Of a stretch of 49,495 nt of DNA, positions 23,801 to 31,431 are shown one piece after another. The position numbers and the translations under genes were made by a program. Within the stretch, counting starts at the first letter, position 1. Each line of letters begins with the position of its first letter. This DNA comes from a virus. The DNA lies in the IMG/VR virus record IMGVR_UViG_3300024518_003475, positions 1 to 49,495 of that record. One strand, 5' to 3'. Under the pieces are notes generated by a model. The model was given only the letters and a program-made list of their open reading frames with translations, did no database searches and was not told the DNA's origin.

Positions 23801-24665
23801 GACGGTTTTGCTGAAGGGCTGTGTCCCGCAGCTTGCTCAGGAAAGAGGTAGATATTGGCGTGGTAAGGCCGAAGACTTTACCCAGTGCCAGTGGTGTAAC
23901 GGTTTCAAGGGCACCTGCAAGAGAGCCCCCGATTAAAGCTACACCACTTCGTAATGGGAGGCCTGCTTCTAGCTGTTCACCGAAGATACCTCCTGTTTCC
24001 AGAGCAGTAGCACCAGTAACGACACCACCGGCCACACCTCGACCCGTGACTAGGCGCTTGGCGGAGGCGGCAGCCAGCTCTTCAGTCCAGACTTTAGATT
24101 TATCCTTGAGTAGCTGTGCTGCCTTGGCTGTAATAGCCTTCTTGCCTACAAGACGGGCTAGTATGCCACCGACACCACCGGCAGCTACTATGGAAACAAC
24201 GATGGGTAACTGCTCCCCTATACTAAAGGCGGCCCAATCGAGGAACTGCCCCATGGAATTGATGTCTTCAACGGACTCAACTGTAGGCCTAAAGGCATCG
24301 GTCGAGTTCATGAAGTTGGAATAGGAATCGAGGAGGGAATCCCGGGCGCTGTCAGCACCGACTAGGTCAGCTAGGGCAGCGACACCTCCGACATTGAGAG
24401 CGGCCGTTTTGCGTATGCCTGTGGAAAAGCCTTTAGAAAAGGGACCTGCCTCATCTGGAGGCGTAAGCCTAGGTAACGTGCCTGCTATTAAGCGTTGCGA
24501 TGCTGTCTGCCCTGACTGGGTAGTAAAGGCCTGAAGCTTCTCTGAAAGCGACAGATTTTCAGGGACAACCGGAGCATTGACGCCTATTGAAGTAGGCAGG
24601 CGCGGTTTATTCTCCCCGCCAAACTGGCGAAGAAGCGACGATAACCTATCGTTAGGATCAGCCAT
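17778..24665 (-). CDS. Giant ejection protein with zincin motif and LPD38-like end (2295 aa)
   Basis: The largest gene, last of the late operon. Near the N-terminus are Gly/Ala-rich hydrophobic stretches (about residues 145-170 and 230-250) that could enter a membrane. At about residues 763-772, HEILVHHGLR fits the HExxxHxGLR zinc-peptidase-like motif of phage polyvalent proteins. Near residue 1060, EAQSDFAQQ recalls the E-x-QSD motif of such proteins. The last ~500 residues resemble the LPD38 region. By size, position after two other large proteins and content, it is likely the counterpart of T7 gp16: an internal virion protein ejected into the host envelope. No lytic transglycosylase motif is seen; the zincin may cut peptide bonds instead. 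Confidence 0.82.
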   Translation of the reverse strand: MADPNDRLSSLLRQFGGENKPRLPTSIGVNAPVVPENLSLSEKLQAFTTQSGQTASQRLIAGTLPRLTPPDEAGPFSKGFSTGIRKTAALNVGGVAALADLVGADSARDSLLDSYSNFMNSTDAFRPTVESVEDINSMGQFLDWAAFSIGEQLPIVVSIVAAGGVGGILARLVGKKAITAKAAQLLKDKSKVWTEELAAASAKRLVTGRGVAGGVVTGATALETGGIFGEQLEAGLPLRSGVALIGGSLAGALETVTPLALGKVFGLTTPISTSFLSKLRDTALQQNRLVRAGTIAGGAAGVEGTTEFMQELIAIGARSFVDENFDTLGPEASSRILNSLATGTLLGFVLGGAGGTFTSRQPTDTALLSSPEASLLDAEAGETELRRDAPDVQDPISSPPPSPVGTRTATPDSQEVQKSTVQSKPKTITALTSHDVNPLQQVDLVDITKPEPFVEDPVITADKAELSAQKQALFAAKSDPKSYNRKGQLTDEAKTAILQIDDAIAEISGRLDIEAKPTAEGLVVDQTETNVSKLSIGQRKVFARLQDKIDNGEQLTDRENTLLDDFAGIISGDPIERDRLTVNQKQQIIEDLEAAVEAEAVKAQGEIIRSKNIQAAVAAFSEEDVVPTSETEQQATALGIAFEEALERGAKQPKEGGKRKRKRKAKASKAGGAAPTEEASRVAVSDAREAINSVRLLNEGRIVLVSDTNAIRDPRVKASIAKHDNNKFETQALHVENTDGTSYTLFLLDRMESAERVAALYLHEILVHHGLRGMTAKEKRAIIKLVRQFRRADMEAVAKARGVTLELRRIEDEIAEEVLAEAAEANDFELGFWNKLVAVIRQWLRKLLPGQFKQLTDNDVRLILMGLQRRLQRRPPRVAPIPSTNEISHGIEVTDNTAKGVITHFIKALRSAAVIKQLYKGTLTQGQLRTLAKKRSGSAEERDLVLSILDSYTSLRISPSELEQAILDKLIFFNHYVDPYATFVDAYVSDSLVGKQLGLEENRVPIHDPSRTFGVGALHPEMVIYYDTRQDVEFKSGHYPREPFYRGHMRGIAVANGSGNIEWIATEAQSDFAQQLSMVVNLSADEIAISRAVVDMADQWQRSRNQRLSIDLRDSATVVTQESIKDAQKTAEGVHGITIPQSVMDKLFLSSKNLIVLSQAYLAEQANIVTASNLITLKVGDKGSPGFTSAAEVYKQIAPSLFRRMLREDVRRAADAGYQNYSFIHPILIAEHEGWISPGGDIESMQPGHRRIYNRYVNLYKWFQREYGAREVSKEGTKEGFVAENYRDLRRMVIPLKNLKGQDIIALAGGRTVAGREATSLGADKDMSNAVDKLSNPLWTKLKTVFLSPHQMALGLKIQSFTAYIQRLTDWAAEKASHISEADILLNDTRKKLSKRDQSVLARIMFSLSTASDDRGRPILPNEKKNIYRGAGLVWSAEDSSKTSIQIFQERYEAMLDDINQSMQNAAMRGVVFKLIESGGIYKDPQTGLQNDELIEKLSIDFVDRYNDTDDFSEQRKAIVEELELLAATRDDEAKLALVEEQLTELSHLKSSYEGMRGRNYFPYKRFGKWAVTLKARKNGAEYQGRKFNDGQVAGLWTFENRPDQVSWLNTPELAELHQGEFFNLEAFKMSEVEESHVDIPPGFLDQLSETLLLRDPQRVELAKFALRFTPGSKFVGHMMKRRGIEGMSEDMERVFATYMQSAANHIARMNHANILLRQQRETIRQLKDAESVQGRSLSGFDRTGISIFEDSLKQHFAYIMQPGNELAWLRALGFTWYLGFNIKSAAVNLTQVPIVAYPFLAGKYGPGRALSALTKAIPDSTAFMQKDGKKNIEPWLDKLTARGVRELILDESLATQLAGAAQGDIMARVLPKSKASRHIHNVARMAAIPFQFTEKITRRMVFIATARLELAGVANPTREELDQAYGAAVAAVRNTIFEYAKWNRPLFMRGKLSPVFLFWTFVQNMVFTVFGGYGKQQAISVLGMLFLAAGTMGLPFMENLLDLLDFGGTKLKKELGFKDPHVDLRLELRKLFTDLPGGADLWMYGLSSRGGLGPLHILDLLGAPIPQVDVQGSIGLGRPVPGLEELTGRARTTDERFGKFTVDILGPVAAIFYNMVEAMGSQDPDTWKRFERTLPAALKGLSKASRVASRGGEEFRRGGEVIDYDPSDLEHVTEQIAQAFGFSPTRRNDRYKLRAHQEDHRAFYMTYRSELLEAFNYVRRSKDPEGLKDVKDAIKRYNRQVPDRRLKISGKTLARSQKATDNRAKLREEAAAFEKGFKRPFREIKKLFPQFQAP
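18203..18215 (-). repeat. Dispersed G7 motif, copy 12 (one mismatch)
   Basis: AGAGGGGGGGAAG on the minus strand, inside the giant gene, read as R-G-G-E. Confidence 0.85.
22692..22704 (-). repeat. Dispersed G7 motif, copy 13 (exact)
   Basis: The exact motif on the minus strand, read as K-E-G-G-K just before a Lys/Arg-rich linker of the giant protein. Confidence 0.9.
23464..23476 (+). repeat. Dispersed G7 motif, copy 14 (exact)
   Basis: The exact motif on plus, antisense to the giant gene, read there as S-S-P-P-P in a Ser/Thr/Pro-rich linker. Confidence 0.9.
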
Positions 24666-24674
24666 CGCTTAAGA

Positions 24675-25817
24675 TTAAGGCCCCGGGAATTTTTCGATTG
24701 GAGCGAATGTAGGCACAAGACCAAGCTCGGCTCTCCGTAAGAAGTCGTTAGCGCCGTCAAAAGCCTTTTGTAGAATCGCCTGCTCGTCTGCGGTGAACTG
24801 CTCCAATTGGACTTGGCTGCTGGCTACCCCTTGAAGTTTGTTTATAAGGGACTGGGCATCCTGTACAGTACCCGGATTGGCTCCCGGTGCTATATCGACA
24901 AAGTGCCCGGCCTCAGCGAATAAGAGGTCCTTCTGTTCGGCTGCTGCCCGGGTGGCCCTCTCTGCCGTTAGAAGGGCGTTGCGCTCTGTTAACCCTGCGC
25001 CTAGACCTGAGCCCGGGGCCCTTGCGGCCTGCGCCTCTTTTATCTTCTCTTCCCAGAACTCGCGATTATCAAGAAATTCCTGAGGATTCGCGGGTAGGTC
25101 GATACCAAGCGTCTTGGCTTCATCGGCGATCTCTAGATATTTTACCTGCTCCCCAATCTTCTGCATCACCATCGCCTGTACTTGCAGAGGCGACCCTTTT
25201 TGGCCGAGAACATCGTGCAGGTTAAGGAGTATATCGTTGTATAGCTGGTCGGGTGTGAAATATATTCGATCGAGGACTTCCTGTGAGAAGAAACTAGGGG
25301 CGAGTTCCATAATATTTTTAGCCATACTCGCGGCATCTTTAGCGACTTTACGCATGAATTCATCGTTGTTCTCATCACCTGTGAGTAGGCTCTCTAGACC
25401 GGCGTTGACGAGAAGCCCGTTATAGTATTCGCGCTGGGCATTAGCAATTGCGACGTTGGTAAAGGCTTGCCCTTGCTCCCGTTGAAGCTGCCCGGCTGTA
25501 ATCTTGTTATCGAAAAGTGTCTGGGCAGCCGTGTTTGCCTCTGTACGCTGCTGGCCGATAACATCGAGCCCGGCCAACGCGGCGTTGGCTGTGTTGCCTA
25601 GGAAAGACTCATCAGCTCCTATCGGCTTCGCAAGGCCCGCGCCGAAGACAGACAGGGCATTGCCCCGGACTGTATCCGGGTCTTGCGCAGTAGCCGTCGG
25701 CGGTGTTGGGGCCGTAGGCAAAAAGTCCTGTCGAAATTGCTCTTCATCAATACCAGCGCTACCAGAGGAGAAGGTCTGGAGGAGCGTCTTAAGATTATCA
25801 TCGAATGCAGTAGCCAT
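24675..25817 (-). CDS. Internal virion / ejection protein (380 aa)
   Basis: A helical, Ala/Gln-rich protein without enzymatic motifs. It has long amphipathic helices with coiled-coil character (about residues 90-130 and 255-305) and no cysteines. It lies between a Gly/Thr-rich protein and the giant protein, in the place where T7-like and other podoviruses keep their ejection set (gp14-gp15-gp16). It probably forms part of the tube that crosses the periplasm. The assignment rests on position, size and composition rather than on similarity. Confidence 0.65.
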   Translation of the reverse strand: MATAFDDNLKTLLQTFSSGSAGIDEEQFRQDFLPTAPTPPTATAQDPDTVRGNALSVFGAGLAKPIGADESFLGNTANAALAGLDVIGQQRTEANTAAQTLFDNKITAGQLQREQGQAFTNVAIANAQREYYNGLLVNAGLESLLTGDENNDEFMRKVAKDAASMAKNIMELAPSFFSQEVLDRIYFTPDQLYNDILLNLHDVLGQKGSPLQVQAMVMQKIGEQVKYLEIADEAKTLGIDLPANPQEFLDNREFWEEKIKEAQAARAPGSGLGAGLTERNALLTAERATRAAAEQKDLLFAEAGHFVDIAPGANPGTVQDAQSLINKLQGVASSQVQLEQFTADEQAILQKAFDGANDFLRRAELGLVPTFAPIEKFPGP

Positions 25818-25819
25818 GA

Positions 25820-27166
25820 TTAAAAGCTCGGGCTAGTGTTAAAAGTTGGATTATTCACTCTCGGTGGCGGCGGCACCACGAAAGGCTGCTGGAACTGGAG
25901 AGGCGACGACGATTGCTGTCCTACTGTGCCTCCGAAACCGACGCCTCCGGGGTCTGTTGCTGACCCTGAATTAATAGCCGGGATACCTGCGCCCGGAATT
26001 GGAGCCGTTACCGCGTTAGTCGGCAAATTATTCAGGAAGTTACCTACGGCTAGGCCTGAGCCTAAGCCCGCAAGGGGTCCTATCTGTTCTTGTCCGGGCG
26101 TGGCTGAAGTGAGAGCCTCAGTAGTCGACGTTTTTGCTTTCGTGGTGTCGACTGTACCAGCGACATTACCCACTTGAGTGCTGGCCCCGGTACCTGTTTG
26201 CTGATTCGTGGTAGCGCCTGATGTGGTGCCCGCGGTTGTCCCAGTCTGGGTTGTAGCTCCTTGGCTGCCTAAATTCTGACTACTAAGGAGGGCTGCGAAC
26301 TCTGCCAGCTTTCTGTTACGTTCATCGAGCGCAATTTGTTCTTGAATCTGTTGCTGCCCACCTACCTGATTAAGGAGGTTGCCCGGGGTTTGTAGCAATG
26401 CTGCTAAAGGATTAGCGTTTCCTTGGCTTGCCAGTAGTGTACCTAGGCCATTTTGGAAGGCACCACTCGCTTGTTGGGCAGAGATATTCCCGGCGGTTTG
26501 TAGAAAATCGCCGATAGCTTGGCCTTCAGCGATGCCCTGACGGGAACCCCCGATACCACCAACCGCTGTCGCTCCCCCTGAAATACTGGGGAGGATACTC
26601 TCAGTTAAGTTACGCAGGAGCGGGTCGATGGAGCCCTGTATCGATGCCGCCAGAAAAGGGTTCGTCTCGGGGCTGAGTATATTAGGATTCGACAGGAAGG
26701 ACTGCGTCGCGGCCGTTTGCGCACCGAGATCACCGATCTGCCCTGCGGTTACCCCAGACAAGAGATTCTGCCCTGCAACCTGATTAGGGTTGAAGCCAGC
26801 AGTCGCAGGGGCATTAAGATTACCCTGAGCGCCCGCCAAGAGTTCCTGAATGAAAGGTAGAGCTAACCCGGAGGGCCCAGTAACGGCCGTGCCTGCTCCC
26901 GCGGTCTCCCCCGTAGTGGCTCCCGCAGTTGTGCCGGAGCCTGCAAGCGTGGAAGTTGTATCAATTTGGTTAGTAGTATCCTGATTCGATACTACATTTT
27001 CATTCGCAGTCGTATTGGTCTGCGTATTTAATTGCGCAGTCGAAGGACTAACACTCCCATCCCCGGCTAGCGCCCCGGTGACACCACCAGCAAGTGCGCC
27101 CGCAGGTCCTCCTGTAAGGAAGCCACCAACAGCACCCGACAACGCTTTCTTTAAATTTAAACCCAT
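25820..27166 (-). CDS. Gly/Ala/Thr-rich virion protein, probable ejection protein (448 aa)
   Basis: I use ATG 27166 (GAGGA 8 bases upstream) instead of 27271, which would overlap the previous gene by 95 bases. The N-terminus is a Gly-rich hydrophobic segment (ALSGAVGGFLTGGPAGALAG, residues 7-26). Thr/Asn/Gln-rich low-complexity runs surround a helical core (about 130-320). Small Gly-zipper segments of this kind occur in phage ejection proteins that insert in the outer membrane. It is first of the three-gene ejection-like set. Confidence 0.65.
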   Translation of the reverse strand: MGLNLKKALSGAVGGFLTGGPAGALAGGVTGALAGDGSVSPSTAQLNTQTNTTANENVVSNQDTTNQIDTTSTLAGSGTTAGATTGETAGAGTAVTGPSGLALPFIQELLAGAQGNLNAPATAGFNPNQVAGQNLLSGVTAGQIGDLGAQTAATQSFLSNPNILSPETNPFLAASIQGSIDPLLRNLTESILPSISGGATAVGGIGGSRQGIAEGQAIGDFLQTAGNISAQQASGAFQNGLGTLLASQGNANPLAALLQTPGNLLNQVGGQQQIQEQIALDERNRKLAEFAALLSSQNLGSQGATTQTGTTAGTTSGATTNQQTGTGASTQVGNVAGTVDTTKAKTSTTEALTSATPGQEQIGPLAGLGSGLAVGNFLNNLPTNAVTAPIPGAGIPAINSGSATDPGGVGFGGTVGQQSSSPLQFQQPFVVPPPPRVNNPTFNTSPSF

Positions 27167-27176
27167 GCCTGCATCC

Positions 27177-27428
27177 TCATAATTTAACCCATGCGCCCGA
27201 TAGCCATTGATAAAGGCCTGCGCCCGTCCCGCCCGGATTCCAGTTGGTTCCATCGGCGTTTCGTATTTCACCCTCTAACGCACGGAAAGGCGCTACGTTA
27301 GTTGGGGTAAGGCGAATAGCCTCGGCCTCCATATAGTTAAGCGAGGCCTCAATACGCCGCAGCTCGTCAGCAAGCCAAGTGGCGCTATATTCATCAGGCG
27401 GCGTCGTTATTGTGTAGAGCTCTGCCAT
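27177..27428 (-). CDS. Small virion-associated protein (83 aa)
   Basis: An N-terminal helix (EYSATWLADELRRIEASLNYM) is followed by a short Gly/Trp-rich end. Proteins of this kind sit beside nozzle and ejection genes in many podoviruses and have no fixed name. It starts on the last base of the nozzle gene's stop. Confidence 0.65.
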   Translation of the reverse strand: MAELYTITTPPDEYSATWLADELRRIEASLNYMEAEAIRLTPTNVAPFRALEGEIRNADGTNWNPGGTGAGLYQWLSGAWVKL

Positions 27429-29038
27429 TACAAGCCAGCCACCACATCGAGGTCTAACTCGTAACCACTAATAGACCAAGCGACGGTTGTTGAAGCATCT
27501 TCAAAGCGTACCGCAATGAATTTGCCTTGGACACGACAATCGACTCGAACGTCGGTGTCGGGGTTAAACGCGAGAGGCCCTTGATAAGTAACAGGACCGT
27601 CAGGTGTATCATGAGAACCGACGAAGATATTAATAGTTGCGCCGGGGGCACTCGTAATCTTGGGGTATAGAGCTCTAACAAACTTCACTTGAGCTGGGTC
27701 CGTCTTCGGATTGCCTTGGCGATCTTTACCTACAACGGCAAGCCCGGTACGCTCCAGATAGGAAATAAAAGCGGTACCATCAAAGTCATGGCCCCTATTA
27801 CCCTTGTAGAATTTATCTGTAGCGCCATCGCCCCGAGCCATTAAGAGGTTGAGCTCCGCGACATTTTGTGAAGACTCACCGAACTGGGTTGTCTCGTTAT
27901 CGAAAGATACCCCCGAGGAGTCATTGAAAGTGTCCGTTGCCGCCTCAGGCACTTCACCGAAGCTGATAAAATTAACGTCGGGGAGCTCTCGAATAGTCCA
28001 CGTATTATCATCGTAGTTCCAAATGAGAGCCTTATTGATGAAGGTATTCCCTTGTTCAACGTAACAGACCCACATCTCCCGATACGGATGATTCGGGACC
28101 ACGAAGGTATGTCGAATATGATCGCTTGAGACGTTCCGAAAGAAAAACTCACGCATCTTCTTGTTAATAATCGATGTAGGTGTGAGCCCATCAAAGATAA
28201 TAATATCGTTAGTGCCTACTACGAAGTCGCGCCGGTAGAAATTAGCGATACAACGAGGCGCGAGCGCCCCTATGGTCTGCGAATTCTGCTTGAAAGCGAA
28301 GACGAAGATGCCTTGAATAGGCTGCATAGTCCAGATAGCGTCCTCCTTGTAGATTGCAAGAAGGTCATTTAACGGGCTGGCATCAACGAGGAAGCCACCC
28401 GTTTGAGCAATCGTTTGCTCACCGGCAAGCTTCGTCGCATCTGTCTCATCCCATGAGACAGGTACAGCGCCGGGGTCAGCCGGGTGCGACCACTTTACGA
28501 GATACGGGAACCGAGTAGTCGTTTTAGTAATGTCGAGTGCCACAAGGAAGTTGCGGAAGGGTCGCATGATCTTGCAGGTAGTTGACGCAGGCCAATTATC
28601 AAGGTCCTTAAGACGTGGGGGGGAGAGCGCAGCGTCATACTGTTGGGGGTCGTCGGTGTCGTTATTGTGGTTGAGGATCGGCACACCATGTAGATTGCCT
28701 CCTGTCCAAATGGGCCGGGTACCCGCTGTATAATTAGCATCGCCATCGGTTGTTGTATGTCGAGTTATAACTGTATTAGTCGTGCCATCTGTGAAGAAAA
28801 CACGGGTTGTTCCAGCATAAATCCAGCGAAAACCTGTGGAGAACTGCCACGGTAAGAGCCAATGTGGGGGTATAGAAGGCGCGGTAAAGACATCGATCTC
28901 CCCCTCTATCTTCTCGGCCGAATCATTAATAAAGCGAAAATTCTGCCCGTCGGACCAAGCCTCAGGCGGTAGTTCGTAAGAATCGACGTCGGATATAATC
29001 CCGAGGCGGCCTACATTCTCAATGGATACGATTGGCAT
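27428..29038 (-). CDS. Tail nozzle / DNA-stabilisation-like protein (536 aa)
   Basis: A beta-rich protein of 536 residues. The N-terminal pattern (NVGRLGIISDVDSYELPPEAW, then DGQNFRFIND and EGE) is typical of phage tail proteins that close the short tail below the adaptor, comparable to P22 gp10 or the T7 gp12 nozzle. Many Trp and aromatic blades (WTGGNLHGVP, IWTMQ, MWVCYVEQ) suit a beta-propeller. It directly follows the adaptor gene, as expected for a stacked adaptor-nozzle pair. Confidence 0.75.
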   Translation of the reverse strand: MPIVSIENVGRLGIISDVDSYELPPEAWSDGQNFRFINDSAEKIEGEIDVFTAPSIPPHWLLPWQFSTGFRWIYAGTTRVFFTDGTTNTVITRHTTTDGDANYTAGTRPIWTGGNLHGVPILNHNNDTDDPQQYDAALSPPRLKDLDNWPASTTCKIMRPFRNFLVALDITKTTTRFPYLVKWSHPADPGAVPVSWDETDATKLAGEQTIAQTGGFLVDASPLNDLLAIYKEDAIWTMQPIQGIFVFAFKQNSQTIGALAPRCIANFYRRDFVVGTNDIIIFDGLTPTSIINKKMREFFFRNVSSDHIRHTFVVPNHPYREMWVCYVEQGNTFINKALIWNYDDNTWTIRELPDVNFISFGEVPEAATDTFNDSSGVSFDNETTQFGESSQNVAELNLLMARGDGATDKFYKGNRGHDFDGTAFISYLERTGLAVVGKDRQGNPKTDPAQVKFVRALYPKITSAPGATINIFVGSHDTPDGPVTYQGPLAFNPDTDVRVDCRVQGKFIAVRFEDASTTVAWSISGYELDLDVVAGL

Positions 29039-29700
29039 TAGTCATCACCCATCGACCGACTCTTGTTAGATTCCCGCATAGAAATATCAAGGTCGTTCAC
29101 CCGCTTACTACCTCTTGTGGCCTGTGCCACGAACATCTGGTGCAGCTTATTACTGACTAGATATTGGGTAGCAATGATCGCCCCAGTCTCCCCAATGAGC
29201 CAGTCGGAGGCTTTATCGAGCCAGAGGTTCTCAATATTATTCGTACCGTAGACTCCTGCGAGGGTAGCATCGGCCCCATAGTAGCGAAACTTGTAGGTAT
29301 ACGCTTGATCGGGTGTGGGCGCGAGCAGAAAGTAATCCCCTGCTATATCGTAATGAGTAGGCAAGGCCGGTGTAGCAGTCGTATGCGCGGCTTTAATTGC
29401 ATCCCAGTCATCTCGAATCAGAGGCTTCCACGGGTTCACCGCATCGTTTGTATCGAAATAGTACAGGGCCCCATCTTCCCACTCTCGGAGGAAATCACCG
29501 GGCAGCTTCAAGCGCTCGTCTAAAGCGGTAGCGAGCGCAGTTGATATCTCCGTAATGAGGAAAAGCGGGAAAGAGGGCCCACCCTCAAGGATATTCTCCT
29601 GTACGTAGACCATCTCATTAATAATATCATCACGCAGCGCCACATCCGAGCGATTGCCCAAGCGCTTCATAATTAGGTCTACTGCGGCATCACGTAACAT
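29038..29700 (-). CDS. Head-tail adaptor protein (220 aa)
   Basis: Mostly helical, with the family pattern of podovirus adaptors (P22 gp4 / SU10 adaptor type): an N-terminal helix DAAVDLIMKRLGNRSD, then LKLPGDFLREWEDGALYYFD, AYTYKFRYYGAD and a C-terminal helix. Twelve copies would sit on the portal and carry the nozzle, whose gene overlaps this one by a single base. Confidence 0.78.
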   Translation of the reverse strand: MLRDAAVDLIMKRLGNRSDVALRDDIINEMVYVQENILEGGPSFPLFLITEISTALATALDERLKLPGDFLREWEDGALYYFDTNDAVNPWKPLIRDDWDAIKAAHTTATPALPTHYDIAGDYFLLAPTPDQAYTYKFRYYGADATLAGVYGTNNIENLWLDKASDWLIGETGAIIATQYLVSNKLHQMFVAQATRGSKRVNDLDISMRESNKSRSMGDD

Positions 29701-29713
29701 TTAAGACTCCGAC

Positions 29714-30016
29714 TCATGGCTGCCTAGCTTTAGCCTGTGTTCTTGCTCTGAACCCCGGGCTTAGAATATTCAGTTCCTCGAATATAGCTTTTAGCAGAGG
29801 ATCACTATCAATTCGGTCGTCAAAGGCCGCATCATCTTCCGCCTGTAATTCAACAGGGGTTTTTGGTATCCACACGGCGTTAGCATTTAGCGGGTCTAGT
29901 TCCCAATTGGGAGACAGTTTATGCTTCTCGCTAGGTCTGACAGCAACCTCGATAGAACCGGCAGCAACGTGGGGGGAAGCATCGTAATAAAAACCGCTAG
30001 GTAATATAAAAGGCAT
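29714..30016 (-). CDS. Small protein after tail fibre gene (100 aa), possible fibre chaperone
   Basis: I use the ATG at 30016 (MPFILPSGFYYD); an in-frame ATG at 30028 would overlap the fibre gene by 10 bases. The body has a Trp/Pro pattern (WELDPLNANAVWIPKTP) and ends in a basic helix. Position right behind a fibre gene suggests an assembly protein, but I recognise no family. Confidence 0.6.
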   Translation of the reverse strand: MPFILPSGFYYDASPHVAAGSIEVAVRPSEKHKLSPNWELDPLNANAVWIPKTPVELQAEDDAAFDDRIDSDPLLKAIFEELNILSPGFRARTQAKARQP

Positions 30017-30018
30017 GA

Positions 30019-31431
30019 TTAACTCCATGAAACATTAACGGAACCGGCGTCAAAATTACCGGTTCCGTTATGGGAAAATTCTACTCTATCAAGAGTAGCA
30101 GTTAGTGTTTTTAAACCTCCACCAATATGGGTATTAGTGCCGGACTCTGTGAGATTCCAAGCTGCTTCCCAAGTATTGCCAGTAACTTTACATATTTCAC
30201 ATATACCACTTATTGATCCTGAAGAAGTTACGGCGTTAGCAATTTCCCATAAGGTAGTGGCGGTACTCGTGGTAAAGCTACTTGACGCGAATTTTTTGTT
30301 TTCCGAACTATACCCTGTGGATTCAATGCCGCCAGCATCGCCAATTTTGACTTGCATCTGCCGGGCGACACTGGTCGAAACCCCATTTAAAAGAATCTTT
30401 ATTCTGGTGACCCAGCTAGGAATACCAGAAAAGGTCTTGGCGCTACCGGAAGTTGTTGCTTGCGCGGTTTGTAAGTTAATCCCTCCACCTTCAGGTGCTA
30501 TAACAGGGTTTAAAAATGTAGTAATTCGACTTATATCTGTACGTTTAAGAACGCCAGCATCACTAATTAGTAATTCATCCGTAGCGACAATAGCCGCTGC
30601 TATATCTGCTTGCCCGGTAATAGCTGAGTCAGCAAGCAGTAAGTTTGTTTGGCCCGTGACTTCGCCCGTATGTGTTGGAATCCGCGCCGCGGCAAAAACA
30701 CCTGTAGTCGTATCACCGGCATCGAGAGCTGAGATTTCAGCGCCTGTGTGTGAGTGCGCACTTGCAGCTTTACCATTGAGCTGTGTCTGAATATTACTCG
30801 ATACGGTATTAAGATGACTCAGCTCAACATTACTAACGAGAGGGTCTACAATAAGATTACCGGAAGCATCCGTAATTATTGCTCGATTCGCTGTACCTAC
30901 GAAGGATTGAAGCCGGTTAAGCTCAGCCGTTGTCGAAAGAATACCATTCATAGTATTCAGCTCAGCAGTTGAGGCTAATAAGCCATCGAGTAAATTAAGC
31001 TCAGTTGTAGTAACCAGCGATACAACAATTTGACCAGTACCGTTGGAAACTAAAGCTCTGCTAGCCGTACCGACATAATCTGAAAGGCGATTAAGTTCAG
31101 CAGTAGACGAAATGAGGCCATCGAGCAGGTTGAGCTCGGTAGTCGTTACCGGGCTTACGACTAGGTTGCCGGAGGCGTCTGTAACAACGGCCCGATTGAT
31201 TGTGCCTACGAAAGATTGGAGCCTGTTGAGCTCGGCTGTTGTAACTACAGCCCCATCAAGAATATTAAACTCGGTCGGCGTCGGGTTGATCGCAGCGGTC
31301 GCATTCGTAAAAGTGGCTTGAAGCACCGTTTTGATGAGCCGCATATGATCATCAGCAGTCGATCGATCGTCGGTACCAACCGGGTTTGCCGCAACCAGTT
31401 GACTAATAAATGTCGCTATTTCTAGGCCCAT
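30019..31431 (-). CDS. Tail fibre with TELN-LDG repeats (470 aa)
   Basis: Residues about 55-200 are built from short repeats of the type TTELNLLDGL and TAELNRLxxFVGT, each followed by (R)A(I/V)(V/I)TDASGN. This is a known repeat of trimeric phage fibres. A short HSHTGAEI segment, often metal-binding in fibre shafts, lies near residue 227. The last ~140 residues form a beta-sandwich-like tip (ending THIGGGLKTLTATLDRVEF, then FDAGSVNVSWS), a common receptor-binding C-terminus. The tip-coding part is richer in A and T than the shaft, suggesting domain exchange. Confidence 0.82.
   Translation of the reverse strand: MGLEIATFISQLVAANPVGTDDRSTADDHMRLIKTVLQATFTNATAAINPTPTEFNILDGAVVTTAELNRLQSFVGTINRAVVTDASGNLVVSPVTTTELNLLDGLISSTAELNRLSDYVGTASRALVSNGTGQIVVSLVTTTELNLLDGLLASTAELNTMNGILSTTAELNRLQSFVGTANRAIITDASGNLIVDPLVSNVELSHLNTVSSNIQTQLNGKAASAHSHTGAEISALDAGDTTTGVFAAARIPTHTGEVTGQTNLLLADSAITGQADIAAAIVATDELLISDAGVLKRTDISRITTFLNPVIAPEGGGINLQTAQATTSGSAKTFSGIPSWVTRIKILLNGVSTSVARQMQVKIGDAGGIESTGYSSENKKFASSSFTTSTATTLWEIANAVTSSGSISGICEICKVTGNTWEAAWNLTESGTNTHIGGGLKTLTATLDRVEFSHNGTGNFDAGSVNVSWS

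Noticed and set aside
30137-30790. 217-codon plus-strand open frame opposite the tail fibre
   Set aside because: It is antisense to a well-supported fibre gene with clear repeats, has no ribosome site of note and no recognisable product.
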